Part shown: in pieces, positions 29,272 to 40,139 of the stretch
How positions within the stretch are numbered: position 1 is the stretch's first letter
How the letters are laid out: every line of letters starts with the position of its first letter
DNA from: Saussurea involucrata
Lineage: Eukaryota; Streptophyta; Magnoliopsida; Asterales; Asteraceae
Length of the DNA: 64,000 nucleotides
Direction: 5' to 3'
NCBI GenBank assembly: GCA_033807775.1
Contig: CM066314.1
Location: 35,327,001 to 35,391,000, forward strand
Position numbers and translations under genes: made by a program
The notes under the pieces: generated by a model
What the model was told of the DNA's origin: nothing
Databases searched by the model: none
Seen by the model: the letters and a program-made list of their open reading frames with translations, nothing else

Positions 29272-29690
29272 TGTCAGGGATTGTCAACTAAATGAAGTAT
29301 TATGGTGAAAATGTTACCAATGAGACTACAGTGAGTAAGGTATTAAGAAGTTTAACCCGAAATCTTGATCATGTTGTTGCTGCCATTGAAAAGTCAAAAG
29401 ACTTATCAGTTTATACATTTGATGAATTGATGAGTTCTTTGATAGCCCATGAAGGGAGAATTGGGAAATCTAATGAAAAACCTGACGAAAAGGCTTTTCA
29501 AGTAAAGTGGGAGCACTTTTTTAAGGAAAGTCGGCATCTTTTGGAGGTCGTGGTCAAGGTAGAGGAGGTTACCGAGGTCGTGGTCTTGGTTGTGGTAGAG
29601 GACGAGGCCAGTTCAGAGATGAGTAACGACATTACAAGAGTACCATTCAGTGTAGTTTATGCAAGAAATATGGCACAACGAAGCCGATTG
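29272..29690 (+). pseudogene. copia gag, continuation after the family B insertion
   Basis: Continues the gag interrupted at 18363. It reads MKYYGENVTNETTVSKVLRS, then AIEKSKDLSVYTFDEL with SSLIAHEGRI following, Gly/Arg-like sequence in a shifted frame, and a decayed zinc knuckle (CSLCKKYG) near 29650. It is truncated after that. Confidence 0.8.
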
Positions 29691-30722
29691 ATTAATTTAA
29701 ACCTTAACCTTAACAATAAGCAAAATAATATCAGTCCAAACACTAAAGTTCATTGGATTTTTTTAGACTTTACCCATTACTAAAACACTTTCCAACTTTA
29801 ATTAATTTAAACCTTAACATTACAAAACAATAAGCAAAGTTATTGTAGAAATCCAAAAATACATTGATCTTGAAATCATAAAAATCTTGGGGGTGCTTCA
29901 ATTCGGTGGGGGTATTAACCAGGGGTAGGGCATGTGGATGTTAGTGAGAATCATTAATGTTAATGTTAGTTGGCATTGAATAATAATGAATCAATCATTA
30001 ATGAGTCAATATTATGGAATCAATTAATTCGTTTTAAATCTTAAAATCTATATGCTTTCGTAAACACAAGACACGTCATCCAACATTTAAAGCCATCCGT
30101 TCTTCAACGTTTTTAAGATAATTTTGAAATTTATGTTTAAACAATGTATGTGGACGTTATTCTCTTACTAGGGGCGAAAAACAAGCTTTAAAATCGCAGG
30201 GGTCGGACTTTGTAAGACCAATTTGTCATTCAAACGCAGCTTGTAAGACCAGTTTGTCATTCAAGTAGTTTGTTTAGCCGAATTCCTCCTTCGGGGGATA
30301 TTTTAAGTTTTTTGGTTGATTTCGAAGGATTTTTTTAAGTTTTTGAGTTGATTCAACGGGGTTTTTTGGTATCTTTGTGTTGATTCGAGAGAATTTTTTG
30401 GGTTTTTTTTATTGATTTTAAGAAAAAAAATCGATTTTTTGGTTGATTTCGAGAGTAAATTTGGGTTTTTTGGTAAAGACTAGTATAAGAACTCAACAAA
30501 TAAATAAATTATGCATACAAATCAATGAGCTAGAATCAAATTTAGGGCAAAAACTAATATCAAATTTAGGGCAAAATCAAACTTATCATAAGTTCACAAT
30601 TTCACAAATCAAACTTATCATAAATAACTAATGCCTAATCAAACTTTCAAACAAGCAATGAAGCAAATAAGCAATTGACAATGGTATTTTAAAATTTAAA
30701 AGTTAAATAAAATGAAACAAAC
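29691..30722. other. Intergenic, no clear gene
   Basis: AT-rich. Contains a short tandem repeat TTGTAAGACCARTTTGTCATTCAA (30208-30265) and T-rich GGTTGATTTCGA-type repeats (30300-30460). The region left of the hAT-like exon could be its first intron. Confidence 0.5.
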
Positions 30723-30827
30723 CTGTGATTTAGGGGCTGTTGATGTTGGAGGATTATTTGAAGAAGATGTAGTTAAAATCAATGGAACTCCACTTGTATT
30801 TGGAGGATTGGGTTGTTGCTCTTCCAT
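30723..30827 (-). pseudogene. Possible first exon of a hAT-type transposase gene
   Basis: A minus-strand ATG at 30827 opens a 35-codon exon (MEEQQPNPPNTSG..., Pro/Ser/Thr-rich) ending at a good splice donor CACAG|GTTTG. This N-terminal style is seen ahead of BED-finger hAT transposases in plants. No BED finger or catalytic exon follows in the window, so it is at best a fragment. Confidence 0.3.
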
Positions 30828-31127
30828 TAAAAGTTTAAAACTTCAAGAGTTTGAGATTGAAATTTGATATAAAAAATAAAACTTAAAACTTTAAAACTTT
30901 AAAACTTTGAGATTGACGAACTCCTTCACTTGGGTCTGCTTGTGATTTGTGAACCGTGAAGAGAAGTAGAGAACCAACAAGAAGACGCCGGCAGCAGCAA
31001 GAAGACGTCGGTGGCCGGCAACAGCAAGAAGACACTGACAGCAGCAAGTTCAGGGGAGGAGGGGACAACCGTTGTTCTGAGTTCTCGATAGTCGATAGGT
31101 TAAGTTTTAGTTTTAGGATTTTTTATT

Positions 31128-32355
31128 GGGAAAAGTCTGAAAAAATCCAACGAACTATCCGATTTTGAATGATTAAGTCCCTAAACTATTTATTTGAATG
31201 AAAAAACACTTAAATTTTTTAAACCGATTAAATACATCCTTGTGACCTGTAAATGTTATACAAATTTGGGAAAAGTCTATAAAAACCCAACAAACTATTT
31301 CATTTTGAATAATTAAGTCCGTGGATTTTTTTAACGAAATAATTTCTAAACTTTTTTCTAATTTTTTACCAAATATATTCTTGAACTTTTTTAACAAATA
31401 AATTCCAAACTTTTTTGAAGAAACAAATTCATGAACTTAATTTTAAACAAATAAATCTGAAACTTTTTTTTGAACAAAAAATACACTAATCATTTACCGA
31501 CAACAAATAAAATCAAAAAATTAAACAGATAAAAAATATACTATTTTCATCACAAATTCTAAATCATTCAAGTGTTATGCATAAACATTTATCGATACAT
31601 AAAAAACAATATTTAACCGGTCATCCCTCCACAAAATATACCAAGAAAATGCTCATATTTTTCACATAATATATTAAAAAAACGCATACCAAAAGTTATG
31701 TTAGTGGGATGAACATATCTTTTAATCATTTTTTTGGTATATTTGTAAAGAAATTGACGTCTTTTAAGGTATATTTAGTGAAAGGATGAACATTTTTTGT
31801 ATATTTTATGAAAGAATTAAGTATAATTTTTGTATGTTTTTATTTATGTTTTAGGCATAACTTTTGAATACATCGGAAGTAGAAATAGAATTGGCATAAA
31901 TTTTCTCTGTTTAATTGGTTCATTTTACTTTGTTGTTGGTGAAATGAATTGTATATTTTATGTTCAAAAGTTTCAGATTTATTTTTTCAAAATTAAGTTT
32001 ATTATTTTGTCTATTCAAAAAAATTTTATTTATTTGTTCAAAAAACGTTCAAGAAATTATTTGGTAAAAAACTTAGGAAAAAGTTTAAAGATTTATTTGT
32101 TAATTTTTTAGGAAGAAGTGTAAAGCTTTTATTTGTTAAAAAAAATTCAAGAACTTAATCATTCAAAATCAGATAGTTTGTTGGGTTTTTATAGACTTTT
32201 CCTAAATTTGTATAGCATTAACTTGTTTTTACAGGTCACAAGGATGTATTTAACATGTTTTAGCAAGTTTAAGGGTTTTTTTCATTTAAAAAAATAGTTT
32301 AGAAACTTAACCATTCAAAACTGGATAGTTCGTTGAGGTTTTTCAGACTTTTCCC
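31128..32355. mobile_element. Non-autonomous Mutator-type element (1,228 bp)
   Basis: Begins GGGAAAAGTCTGAAAAAATC and ends with the complement. Inverted repeats extend roughly 220 bp on each side, including GGATGTATTTAA and CAAGGATGTA-type inner matches. It is flanked by the 9-bp direct repeat TTTTTTATT (31119-31127 and 32356-32364). The interior is AT-rich with no supported gene. Confidence 0.82.
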
Positions 32356-32504
32356 TTTTTTATTTTGACTTTTGTTTGGTCAAACTTGATTTTATTAGGG
32401 CCGACTACATAGCAGAATTTTGTAATTTTAGTTAGTGGATCAACTCTAATGTGATTGGGCCATCAATGTGAGTGGAGGGCCCATAACTGATTTCATTAAT
32501 TTTA

Positions 32505-32735
32505 GAGTAAACTCTACTTTTGGTCCCTGAGGTTTAGTGATTTCTTTTAAACAAATACATGTGGTTTCATAAGTCAAGTTGTGGTACCCATGGTTTTGAT
32601 TTTACGCTAGATTCGGGGTCTGGTCACTAACGGTGTTAAATGGCTTCGTTAGTGGCAGGGGCAATTTCGTCTTTTCATACTTTTGTTCCATTTTTGTCAA
32701 GAATATCAAACGTTAGGGACCAAAATTAGAGTTTA

Positions 32736-32770
<35 letters not shown>

Positions 32771-33028
32771 AATAAATAAATAATCAAACCACCACCACTA
32801 CCACTACCACCCACCACCCACCATCCACCACCATTACAACCACCACCCACCATCCACCATCCACAACTACCACCCACTACCACCACCATTACAACCACCA
32901 CCCACCATCTACCACTACTACCCACCATTACAATGGTGGTGGTAGTGGTGGTTGTAATGGTGGTGGTAGTGGTGGATGGTGGGTGGTAGTGGTGGTAGTT
33001 TGATTATATATATATACACACACACACC

Positions 33029-33102
<74 letters not shown>

Positions 33103-33328
33103 AAACTCTAATTTTGGTCAACGTTTGATATTCTTGACAAAAATGGGACAAAAGTATGAAAAGACGAAATTACCCTTGCCACTAACGAAGCCATTTAACA
33201 CCGTTAGTGATCAGACCCCGAATCTAGTGTAAAATCAAAACCATGGGTACCACAACTTAACTTATGAAACCACATGTATTTGTTTAAAAGAAATCACTAA
33301 ACCTCAGGACCAAAAGTAGAGTTTACTC
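32505..33328. mobile_element. Foldback Mutator-type MITE (824 bp)
   Basis: Ends GAGTAAACTCTAC...GTAGAGTTTACTC with about 230-bp inverted arms, flanked by the 9-bp repeat TTAATTTTA (32496-32504 and 33329-33337). The inner part is itself inverted: TC/TA runs and CCA-rich trinucleotide repeats (32785-32930) on the left, and their TGG-rich complement (32931-33000) with TA/GA runs on the right. The whole element can fold back on itself. Confidence 0.88.
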
Positions 33329-33337
33329 TTAATTTTA

Positions 33338-33735
33338 ACACATGAAAAAAATGCATCCCTGTCTCTAAATGACTCTATTTATTTGATTTGGTCATGGTTT
33401 AACTCAACTTCCCTTACTCATACGTAAGTCTACAAAAAGATATATTGATATTATAAAATTATAAATAATTAACTAACCATTGCTTCTTTAGGTTTCGTTT
33501 TATATATGAGACATGATAAGATGGAACAAAACTCAGTGTCTCACGTTTATCGTGATATGTGATAGGACAAAAATTCACTATCTCACATTTGACACGACAT
33601 GGGACAGGGACAAAGACTGGACAAGGTGAGACAGGATGGGACAAAAAGAGTTATTTCTTGCTCCACCAAAATAGGCAGAACATGGGACAAAAGTGACATA
33701 TAAACTAAAATATTACTGATCTACCCCATTTGATA
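33338..33735. other. Intergenic, nothing recognised
   Basis: Includes short degenerate repeats of GGGACAAA-type sequence (33540-33690); no gene. Confidence 0.55.
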
Positions 33736-33751
33736 TATAATTATAGAGTAA

Positions 33752-33816
<65 letters not shown>

Positions 33817-33819
33817 GAA

Positions 33820-34135
33820 GGTTCAAACGAGGAGCGTACCAATTTAAGAGAACGTGAGGAGCACTCCCATGCTTCTGATCACATATGATTTACAACGCTA
33901 AAAAATCGGACATAATCGAATTTTCGCGCAAAAGTAGCGCGACTTGGTTCGCGACGCGTGCAAGTTGCGGATCATTAATGATCCACAACTGCCAATCACA
34001 TGTGATCCATAACTGTCGATTCTCATCCAGATCAGTTGTGAATCACATGTGATCCACAACTGCCAATCACATGTGATTCATAACTATCAATTGCTCCTCA
34101 CGTTCTCTTAAATTGGTACGCTCCTCGTTTGAACC
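33820..34135. mobile_element. MITE with perfect 44-bp inverted ends
   Basis: GGTTCAAACGAGGAGCGTAC at 33820 and its complement ending at 34135 match over 44 bp without mismatch by my reading. The interior repeats CACATGTGATCCACAACTGC units. TA runs flank both sides, as for the MITEs at 10015 and 10465. Confidence 0.8.
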
Positions 34136-34139
34136 CGCC

Positions 34140-34140
<1 letters not shown>

Positions 34141-34202
<62 letters not shown>

Positions 34203-34222
34203 GTATATATATATATGTATAT
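34141..34222. repeat. TA-rich microsatellite
   Basis: TA dinucleotide repeats with interspersed TG, adjacent to the MITE. Confidence 0.9.
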
Positions 34223-34349
34223 ACACACCCACTTGCAAATCCATATCCTTCCACATAATCACACACATTACACAAACACACACACTATGAGACACCAAAA
34301 AGGAAGTTTGTATCTTCATAGCTCAAGATTACGAGAAGCCACCGGAAAG

Positions 34350-34670
34350 ATGACTCAGCTTTACCGACGGATTTTCTGACTAAACGTCCGATGGAGTGTT
34401 CTACTCCATAAAGTTTCAGTTTTTAAAGAAATCTTGAAATTTATTTGGGAAAGATTTTTTGTTTATTCAATGAGGAAATCGGTCCGGTACCGGAGATTAT
34501 CCCGCTGGTCAACTTCTCCGGCGCCGGAGGAAATGGAATATGGGTTTGACCTTGAAGACCCCACAACTTTCGGCAACGGTTATGAAACGGGTTCAGATTT
34601 AGTTACACTCAAGATTAGTTTATTGGGGGATTGTCGAATTGGGAAAACAAGTTTCATGGAGAAAGGGCAG
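34350..34670 (+). pseudogene. First-exon fragment of an SGP-type small GTPase gene
   Basis: ATG at 34350 (MTQLYRRIF), a stop at 34377, then LNVRWSVL, FIWERFFVYS, VRYRRLSRWS and DLVTLKISLLGDCRIGKTSF. This is the N-terminal extension and P-loop (GxxxxGKT) of plant SGP/septum-promoting type GTPases (Spg1/Tem1-like), recognised from family knowledge. Sequence after the P-loop is unrelated GGTGGAGGAGGG-rich sequence, so switch and G4/G5 motifs are missing. It is a captured, broken exon inside a candidate Pack-MULE. Confidence 0.72.
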
Positions 34671-34728
34671 TGGTGGTGGAGGAGGGAGAGAGGGTGTGGG
34701 TGATGGCGGTAGGTGACATTGGTGAGTG

Positions 34729-34759
<31 letters not shown>

Positions 34760-35029
34760 GGATATATATAAGATAATTACATAACAAGTCCCTAGAGTTT
34801 GATGGTTTTTATAAAAGAAAGAAAATAAAGAAAAGAGGTAAAATGACCATAATACCCCTCATTTAATTGGATTTAACGAAAAAGATAACATCTGTTAACA
34901 GGAGGGACCAAAAACGTTAAGAAAATACAAACGTCAGGAACCATATGCACCTTATTGAAGTTGAGGGACGAAAAATGTTAGAATGGGCAAACGTTAAGGA
35001 CCATAAGTGAACTTTACTCTATAATTATA

Positions 35030-35322
35030 ATATAGTATTAGTCTTAAGGGTCATCACCATCCATCGTTGTGGCTACCACCACCGGTGGCTACCGGTAGCC
35101 ACCGCCAACCACCGTCGGTCACTTCCATCTCTTCATCCACTACTACAACAACCTTTATCATTATCTAAATTACCTAGGGATTCTCTAAGTGATCCATGGG
35201 TATTTTCTCGAAAAACATCGGATTCTACCAAACCATTAATATTTTCTAGGTGATCCCCAGTTAATCACCAACAAAAATTTCCCTGGTGAATTTTGTGGGT
35301 AAAAGTCATTTGTTTTGTAGTG
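35030..35322. mobile_element. CACTA-type right terminus
   Basis: Ends GTCATTTGTTTTGTAGTG at 35322. The subterminal sequence (ATTTTCTAGGTGAT, GAATTTTGTGGGTAAAAG) mirrors the terminus at 13012. The matching left end is not identified; the next three bases are TAT. Its left limit is uncertain. Confidence 0.55.
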
Positions 35323-35532
35323 TATTTCAAAATTTTCACTCAAATTTCATACTATTATTTACGTATGAATTCATGTGTATGAAAATTGTGTAAAAAGCTA
35401 AAAATGTTTTTAATTAAGTTATTTAAATATATATTTTATTTGTATCATTTATAACTAGTATATAATATATAAAACTATCAAACAACTTTTAAGAAAACTT
35501 ATCTAGTTCTGTTCTATCCGGTTCTATTGTAG

Positions 35533-35673
35533 GCACAAGCATGGGGTCGCGACCTCATTACTTCTGAGGTGTATGAGCAAATCCAATGCACGAACCAGAA
35601 GTACACTCCAAGTGCGACTGGCCCACCTACTGATCCTTCGGTGTACGTTTATGCTAAAACGGAGCATGTTGCG
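35533..35673 (+). pseudogene. CACTA (En/Spm, Ptta-type) transposase exon
   Basis: A 47-codon exon between an acceptor (CTATTGTAG) and a donor (GCG|GTAAGT). It encodes AWGRDLITSEVYEQI... PSATGPPTDPSVYVYAKTE, a hallmark of plant Ptta/En/Spm transposases of the TNPA type. The following intron is interrupted by the A2 retrotransposon; later exons lie at 49579 and 49812. Upstream exons are missing. Confidence 0.75.
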
Positions 35674-35755
35674 GTAAGTTTTGTAAAACCATTACTTTGT
35701 TTTATGTGTACATATGTGTATGTGAATGTGCTCTATATGTCCGTCGATCAGTATG

Positions 35756-35995
35756 TGTTAATGCTCTAACTGACACCTTGTATCAAGTAGAGGGGTCATA
35801 TTGAAACTATCTTATTTTGCACACTATATAAGGATTTTGCTTTGTATTTGTTTAGTGTGTCATTCCATTCATCCAAGTACATGTTATACTTTCTCTCTAA
35901 AATTCCTTACACATTTTGTACTTGTGATTTGATCTTAATAGAGGGATGACAACTTGATTTCTATATTGATATTGAATGTTTGTTCTGAGATCACA
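35756..35995 (+). repeat. 5' LTR of A2
   Basis: TGTTAATGCTC...GATCACA, with TATA-like CTATATAAGG near 35824. Confidence 0.9.
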
Positions 35996-35997
35996 AT

Positions 35998-36009
35998 TGG
36001 TATCAGAGC
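35998..36009 (+). other. Primer binding site of A2
   Basis: TGGTATCAGAGC, tRNA-Met type, two bases inside the LTR. Confidence 0.9.
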
Positions 36010-36396
36010 ATAGCAATTCATTATGATCCAGAGATTATTTTACGAGTTTTTAAGCTATTTTGAGTTTCTTCATCTTTTCATCTATTTTGATTGATTTTGG
36101 TCATTTGAGTTCGTCAAATGGATCAGAATTGATCAAGGAGTGTTTACTGGTTATTCTTACGTGAATTACTTTCGCAAATTCACTGGGATTTGATTCAGAT
36201 TTGATAGAACTCATAATTTTCGTGAAATAGGACTTACACACTGTTTTGAGATCGAAATTCTTTTTTCTGTTGGTTTTTGGACAAAAGTGCAAGTATTAAA
36301 AGTGTCCAGAATCATCTCATGCACCTTCGTACCATATTTCAGCCTTAACGAACTTTTTTTGAGAATTACACTTGAGATTGAACTAAGTATCATAGT

Positions 36397-36800
36397 TATC
36401 GCAAGATTGGGTGTTCTTTGTTATCGCACCATACTAAGTTCTTCCGTATCGCAAGTTTTTCATCGCAAGAGTTTTTATCATGTCCTTCTTGTGGTGAACA
36501 GTATTTTATTGCGAGTGCCTGTTGCGATAACAGTGTTTTATCGCGCCTAACTATTGGTGAACAATATTTTATCGCGAGTGTTTGCTGCGATAAAACTCAA
36601 TTTTGTCTTTTATCGCAACCTCTTATCTGCGATAAAATTTTATCGAGTGTTTGTGAGTTCCTTTGCAACAAAAAAAAAATCCTTTTGCGACAAAGTGTTG
36701 TTTGTGAGAAACTGTTGGTTTACGACAAAGTATTACCCACGACAAAGTGTTAGTTGCAATATAGAGTCTTTCTGCGATAAAGTGTGTGTTGCGACAAGGT
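36397..36800. repeat. TCGCAA/TTGCGA array in the A2 leader
   Basis: Many TATCGCAA, TTGCGATA and TTGCGACA units in mixed orientation, with TGAACAGTA at 36495. Transcribed leader, upstream of the gag ATG at 36901. Confidence 0.85.
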
Positions 36801-36900
36801 GGTGGTATGCGGCAAAGGTTGTGTTTGATAAAACAGTGTAGGTTCTAATTTTTTTAATCTGATCAGAAGGTTGCTTAACGATCAACAACAAGTATTCATC

Positions 36901-39900
36901 ATGACATCTAGGGATATGCTAGTGATAGGTTCAAAGGATAAACCACCAGTGTTGTTCCCAAAATATTTTAAAATATGGATAAATAGGTTTATCGATTATG
37001 TCGAAAGGCAAGAGAATAGTGACTATATTCATACCTCCTTGAAAGAAGGAGTAATGAAGCCTGTGTTCACAGTAAAACCAGGTGAAACTGAACAAACTCT
37101 TGTTGAAGTTGAGAACTACTCAGGTAAAGAGCTTAAAAGATATAATGCTGATAAAACAGCAAGATCATTGGTTATGCAAGCGTTAACCAATGATATCTAC
37201 CAGAAAGTTGATAGTTTAAATGCCATCGGGAAGGGCATGTATGATGAGCTGGTTAAACTTTATCAGGGCTCAGAGGTGGAAAATCAGATGGGGACTTCTA
37301 ATGTGATTAACAAGTACGAAAATTTTAGACAGAAAGAAGGGGAGTCACTGGATAGCACCCATGATCGCTTCACAACCATATTGAATGAGTTGAATAGATA
37401 TAGCATAAAGAAGATCATAATTGAGAATAATGTGAAGTTCTTAAGTGTACTTCAGCCCGAATGCAAGAAGTATGCTCATCATATGATACAACATTCCAGA
37501 TTGACTTCTCTACAACTACAAGAGATGTTTGAGACGCTTAAACAAGATGAGGATGAAGCAGAAGAAAAGAGAGAAAAAAAGAAGAAGAAAGAAAAGAAGG
37601 AGAAGAAAGTGGAAAAGTCTGAGTAGTTAGATGAAGAATTGGAAAGTGATCTGATTGCATTAATATCAAGGAAATCTGAGAAGCACTCTGTGAAAGGGAA
37701 AAATGTTGAGATAGAGGGAGATGGTATTGACAACGATGATTTAGATGAAGCTGAAAGCTTAAAACAGGCCATGATCCTTCTGACAAAATCTTTTTAGAAG
37801 AGGTTTGTGAAGAAAATTGGATCCAACAACCAGCTGAATTCATCGGGATCAAGAAACTTTGAGCATAAGGATCAGATTGAGGCCAAGAAGCGGTTTGATG
37901 ATCGGAAAGATGAGGTTAAGAAGATTGAGGATAAGAAGTTTGTTGATAAAAAAAAGGGAAGAACATAAATGTTATAATCGTGGAAAGTCTGGCCACTTTT
38001 CCAAGGAATGCTGGAAACCTAAGGTATGAGATTCAGACTACTATAAAAACAAGATGTTGCTGGCAAAGCAGAAAGAGTCTGGGAAAGCACTGCTGGTGGA
38101 AGAGGAGTACTGGCTAGATGAAACAGACGATGAGGACGAAGATAAAACTACTGCCTTGGCTAAATGTGTCTGATGAGCAAAGAAGGCGAGGAATTCGAAG
38201 CTGATGCGGCGCCTGAGACACATGAGGTAGAATTCTTTACCATTAATCACTTCATGGAAAATAAAAAAAAAGTATGCAAACAAGACTAGATGATATAACG
38301 GCTAAACTTCATAAAGAACATAAGGTAATAGAATCTCATAAACAACTAATCACTGAACATAATAAGCTAAGTGATGGGTTGAGAAAAAGTCAAGCTAAAT
38401 TTGAGGAAACTCAATCTTGTTTTCGAAATAGAATGGATGGATTGTCAGAAAAGTTAATACTTTCAGAAGATAAGAGGATTGAGCTTAAACAATTACTGCA
38501 TTCATATAAAGACATTAACACTGAGTTGACCGAGAAGGCTAGTAGTCTAGAAGAAAAGCTGTATAAGTTAGGTCAAATTGAACAAACTATTCTTCTTAAT
38601 ACACCTAAGAATTTCAGATACTACCACTCAAAATGGGGCTTAGGTTATGACAATACTCATTATTTGAAGAATGCCTTAACCAAGTCTCCAACTCTTTACA
38701 AATTTGAATGGTTTAGCCTTCCATCTAAGGATCCAAAATATAAGATTGATTAGCTTAAAATGGATGGTGATGATTATGAGGCTCAGGAAGAAACTAAAAG
38801 AAAAACCACTGTAAATATGCAACTTCCTTTCGTCTACGACTGGGATAATCGGAAGGCTTTCTTTTGGAATTGAAAACAAACTTTATCTAATGATTATTTC
38901 CAAAGTTATGCGATAGAAAAACCAAAGGAGAGCGAAAAACCTGTTTTTGAAGGAAAAGTTTATTATCCCCCTTTATAGCAAAAGCTAGTAGACCTTGAAA
39001 GCAAGATTAAAGACATCAGAAATGATGACAAGATTGCTTTTGAGATTGAGAAAGAAGTTATGTTTACAATTATTTCAAATGGCTTAAAAGAAATGAAAGC
39101 TAAACATAAGGAAATATCTGAAGAGAAATCTTTAAAATAAAAATATTCTTCAGATTCAGATGTTTCCTCATGTAAAGCTTTTATGGGAAATACTATCTTT
39201 AGGAGCTTGACAGTTGATGATCAAGATGATCTTGAATCTTGGGATTTGGAAAGTTAATTTGATAAAGCTCCTCCTGAGAAATATTTTCCTACAGAAGAGG
39301 AAAAAAGATTTTAGAAAAGAACAAAATGAATTTCTCTATCCAAAGTTTTATGGTATCTTTAACACTTCATTGGATAGTTAGTCTGCTCATGATATTGAGA
39401 ATCCTTGTGATGTGAAGGGTAAGGAAGTAAAAGAAACAGTTGTTCAATTTGATTTTGATTTTAACGTCAAACTTCCAAATCTCTCTGACTTCTTAATCAT
39501 AGAAGAGGAACCTAAGAAGGCTTTCTTCAAAGGTGAATCTTCAAATTCAGCTGAGAAAATTCCTGATAATGATTGTTATTCTAAATCCAAATCTAAACAG
39601 TCATTTCAGAAAAAGAAAAAGAAGAAAAATAATTACAGATCTAAGTCTTTTCAAGCTCAAAATTCTAAAGCTTATGATTCTTATTTTGCTGGCATTTCGG
39701 ATCGTTATATAAGAAACAACTCGATACTCGAATGGAGAACAAAGGAGTCCACACAGGATGTGGCCCAGACAAAATCATCTCATGTTGCTTTTAATTCCAT
39801 GAAAAACAATTTTGCTTCTACTGTTAGAAATCAAGATGTTTGCAATAAACAAAAACTTGTTATTCCGTACAAGCTTTATTCAATGCAACAATTGATTAAT

Positions 39901-40122
39901 TTAGCGCATGATCAAATTTGTTGTTCATCTTGTGGTGGGGATGATTTTATCTGCAAGTCTGATTATTCTTATTGGTTCATTTATAATATCCATGGGTCAA
40001 AAGGTTTTTATTCAAATGGATACTATAACAGACAATATAAAAACAAGAATGCAAAGTCCAAACATGCTTCAACTCCTAACCCGAAAGGACCCATTCTCAG
40101 ATGGGTACCTAAAACCACTTGA
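36901..40122 (+). pseudogene. Family A gag remnant (A2)
   Basis: ATG at 36901 (MTSRDMLVIGSKDKPPVLFP), matching A1 and A3. It is open to a TAG at 37624 and thereafter broken by several stops and shifts. The zinc knuckle near 37966-38010 reads CYNRGKSGHFSKEC, so the second cysteine is changed to Arg. The coiled-coil segment (38274-38753), the NFRYYHSKWGLGYDN motif, acidic stretches and the cysteine cluster CCSSCGGDDFIC (about 39930) follow. The extension leads straight to protease. Confidence 0.82.
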
Positions 40123-40139
40123 TTTCTTTTTTGCAGCGT

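Larger units (their letters stand above)
17542..29690 (+). mobile_element. Short-LTR Ty1/copia fragment split by the family B element
   Basis: Plus-strand element with a 262-bp LTR (17542-17803, TGTTGAAG...TTCCAACA), primer binding site TGGTATCAGAGC at 17808-17819 and gag from 17935. The gag is interrupted at 18364-18368 by the family B SIRE element and resumes at 29272. Homology is lost shortly after a broken zinc knuckle near 29650-29690. No pol or 3' LTR remains. Confidence 0.8.
33746..35019. mobile_element. Candidate Pack-MULE carrying a GTPase exon
   Basis: Ends GAGTAAAGTT and AACTTTACTC, the same terminal start as the MITE at 32505. The flanks share TATAATTATA (33736-33745 and 35020-35029), a 10-bp duplication compatible with Mutator elements. 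The left inverted repeat is short because TA/GA microsatellite and a MITE (33820-34135) occupy it. The interior contains the host gene fragment at 34350-34670. Confidence 0.5.

Noticed and set aside
30883..31168. Arg/Gln-rich ORFs on both strands
   Set aside because: Low-complexity AGCAGCAAGAAGAC repeats; no domain, and it runs into the Mutator-type element at 31128.
31830..32111. Hydrophobic 93-codon ORF inside the Mutator-type element
   Set aside because: AT-rich sequence with Phe/Ile/Tyr bias; no family recognised and no promoter or splice evidence.
32713..33151. Gly/Val/Trp-rich and Ser/Leu-rich ORFs
   Set aside because: They are translations of trinucleotide and dinucleotide repeats inside the foldback MITE.
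13012..35322. A single 22-kb CACTA element, because the termini at 13012 and 35322 are inverted matches
   Set aside because: The flanking 3-bp sequences differ (GTT and TAT), and the interval contains the end of an intact peroxidase gene. Two separate family members are more likely.
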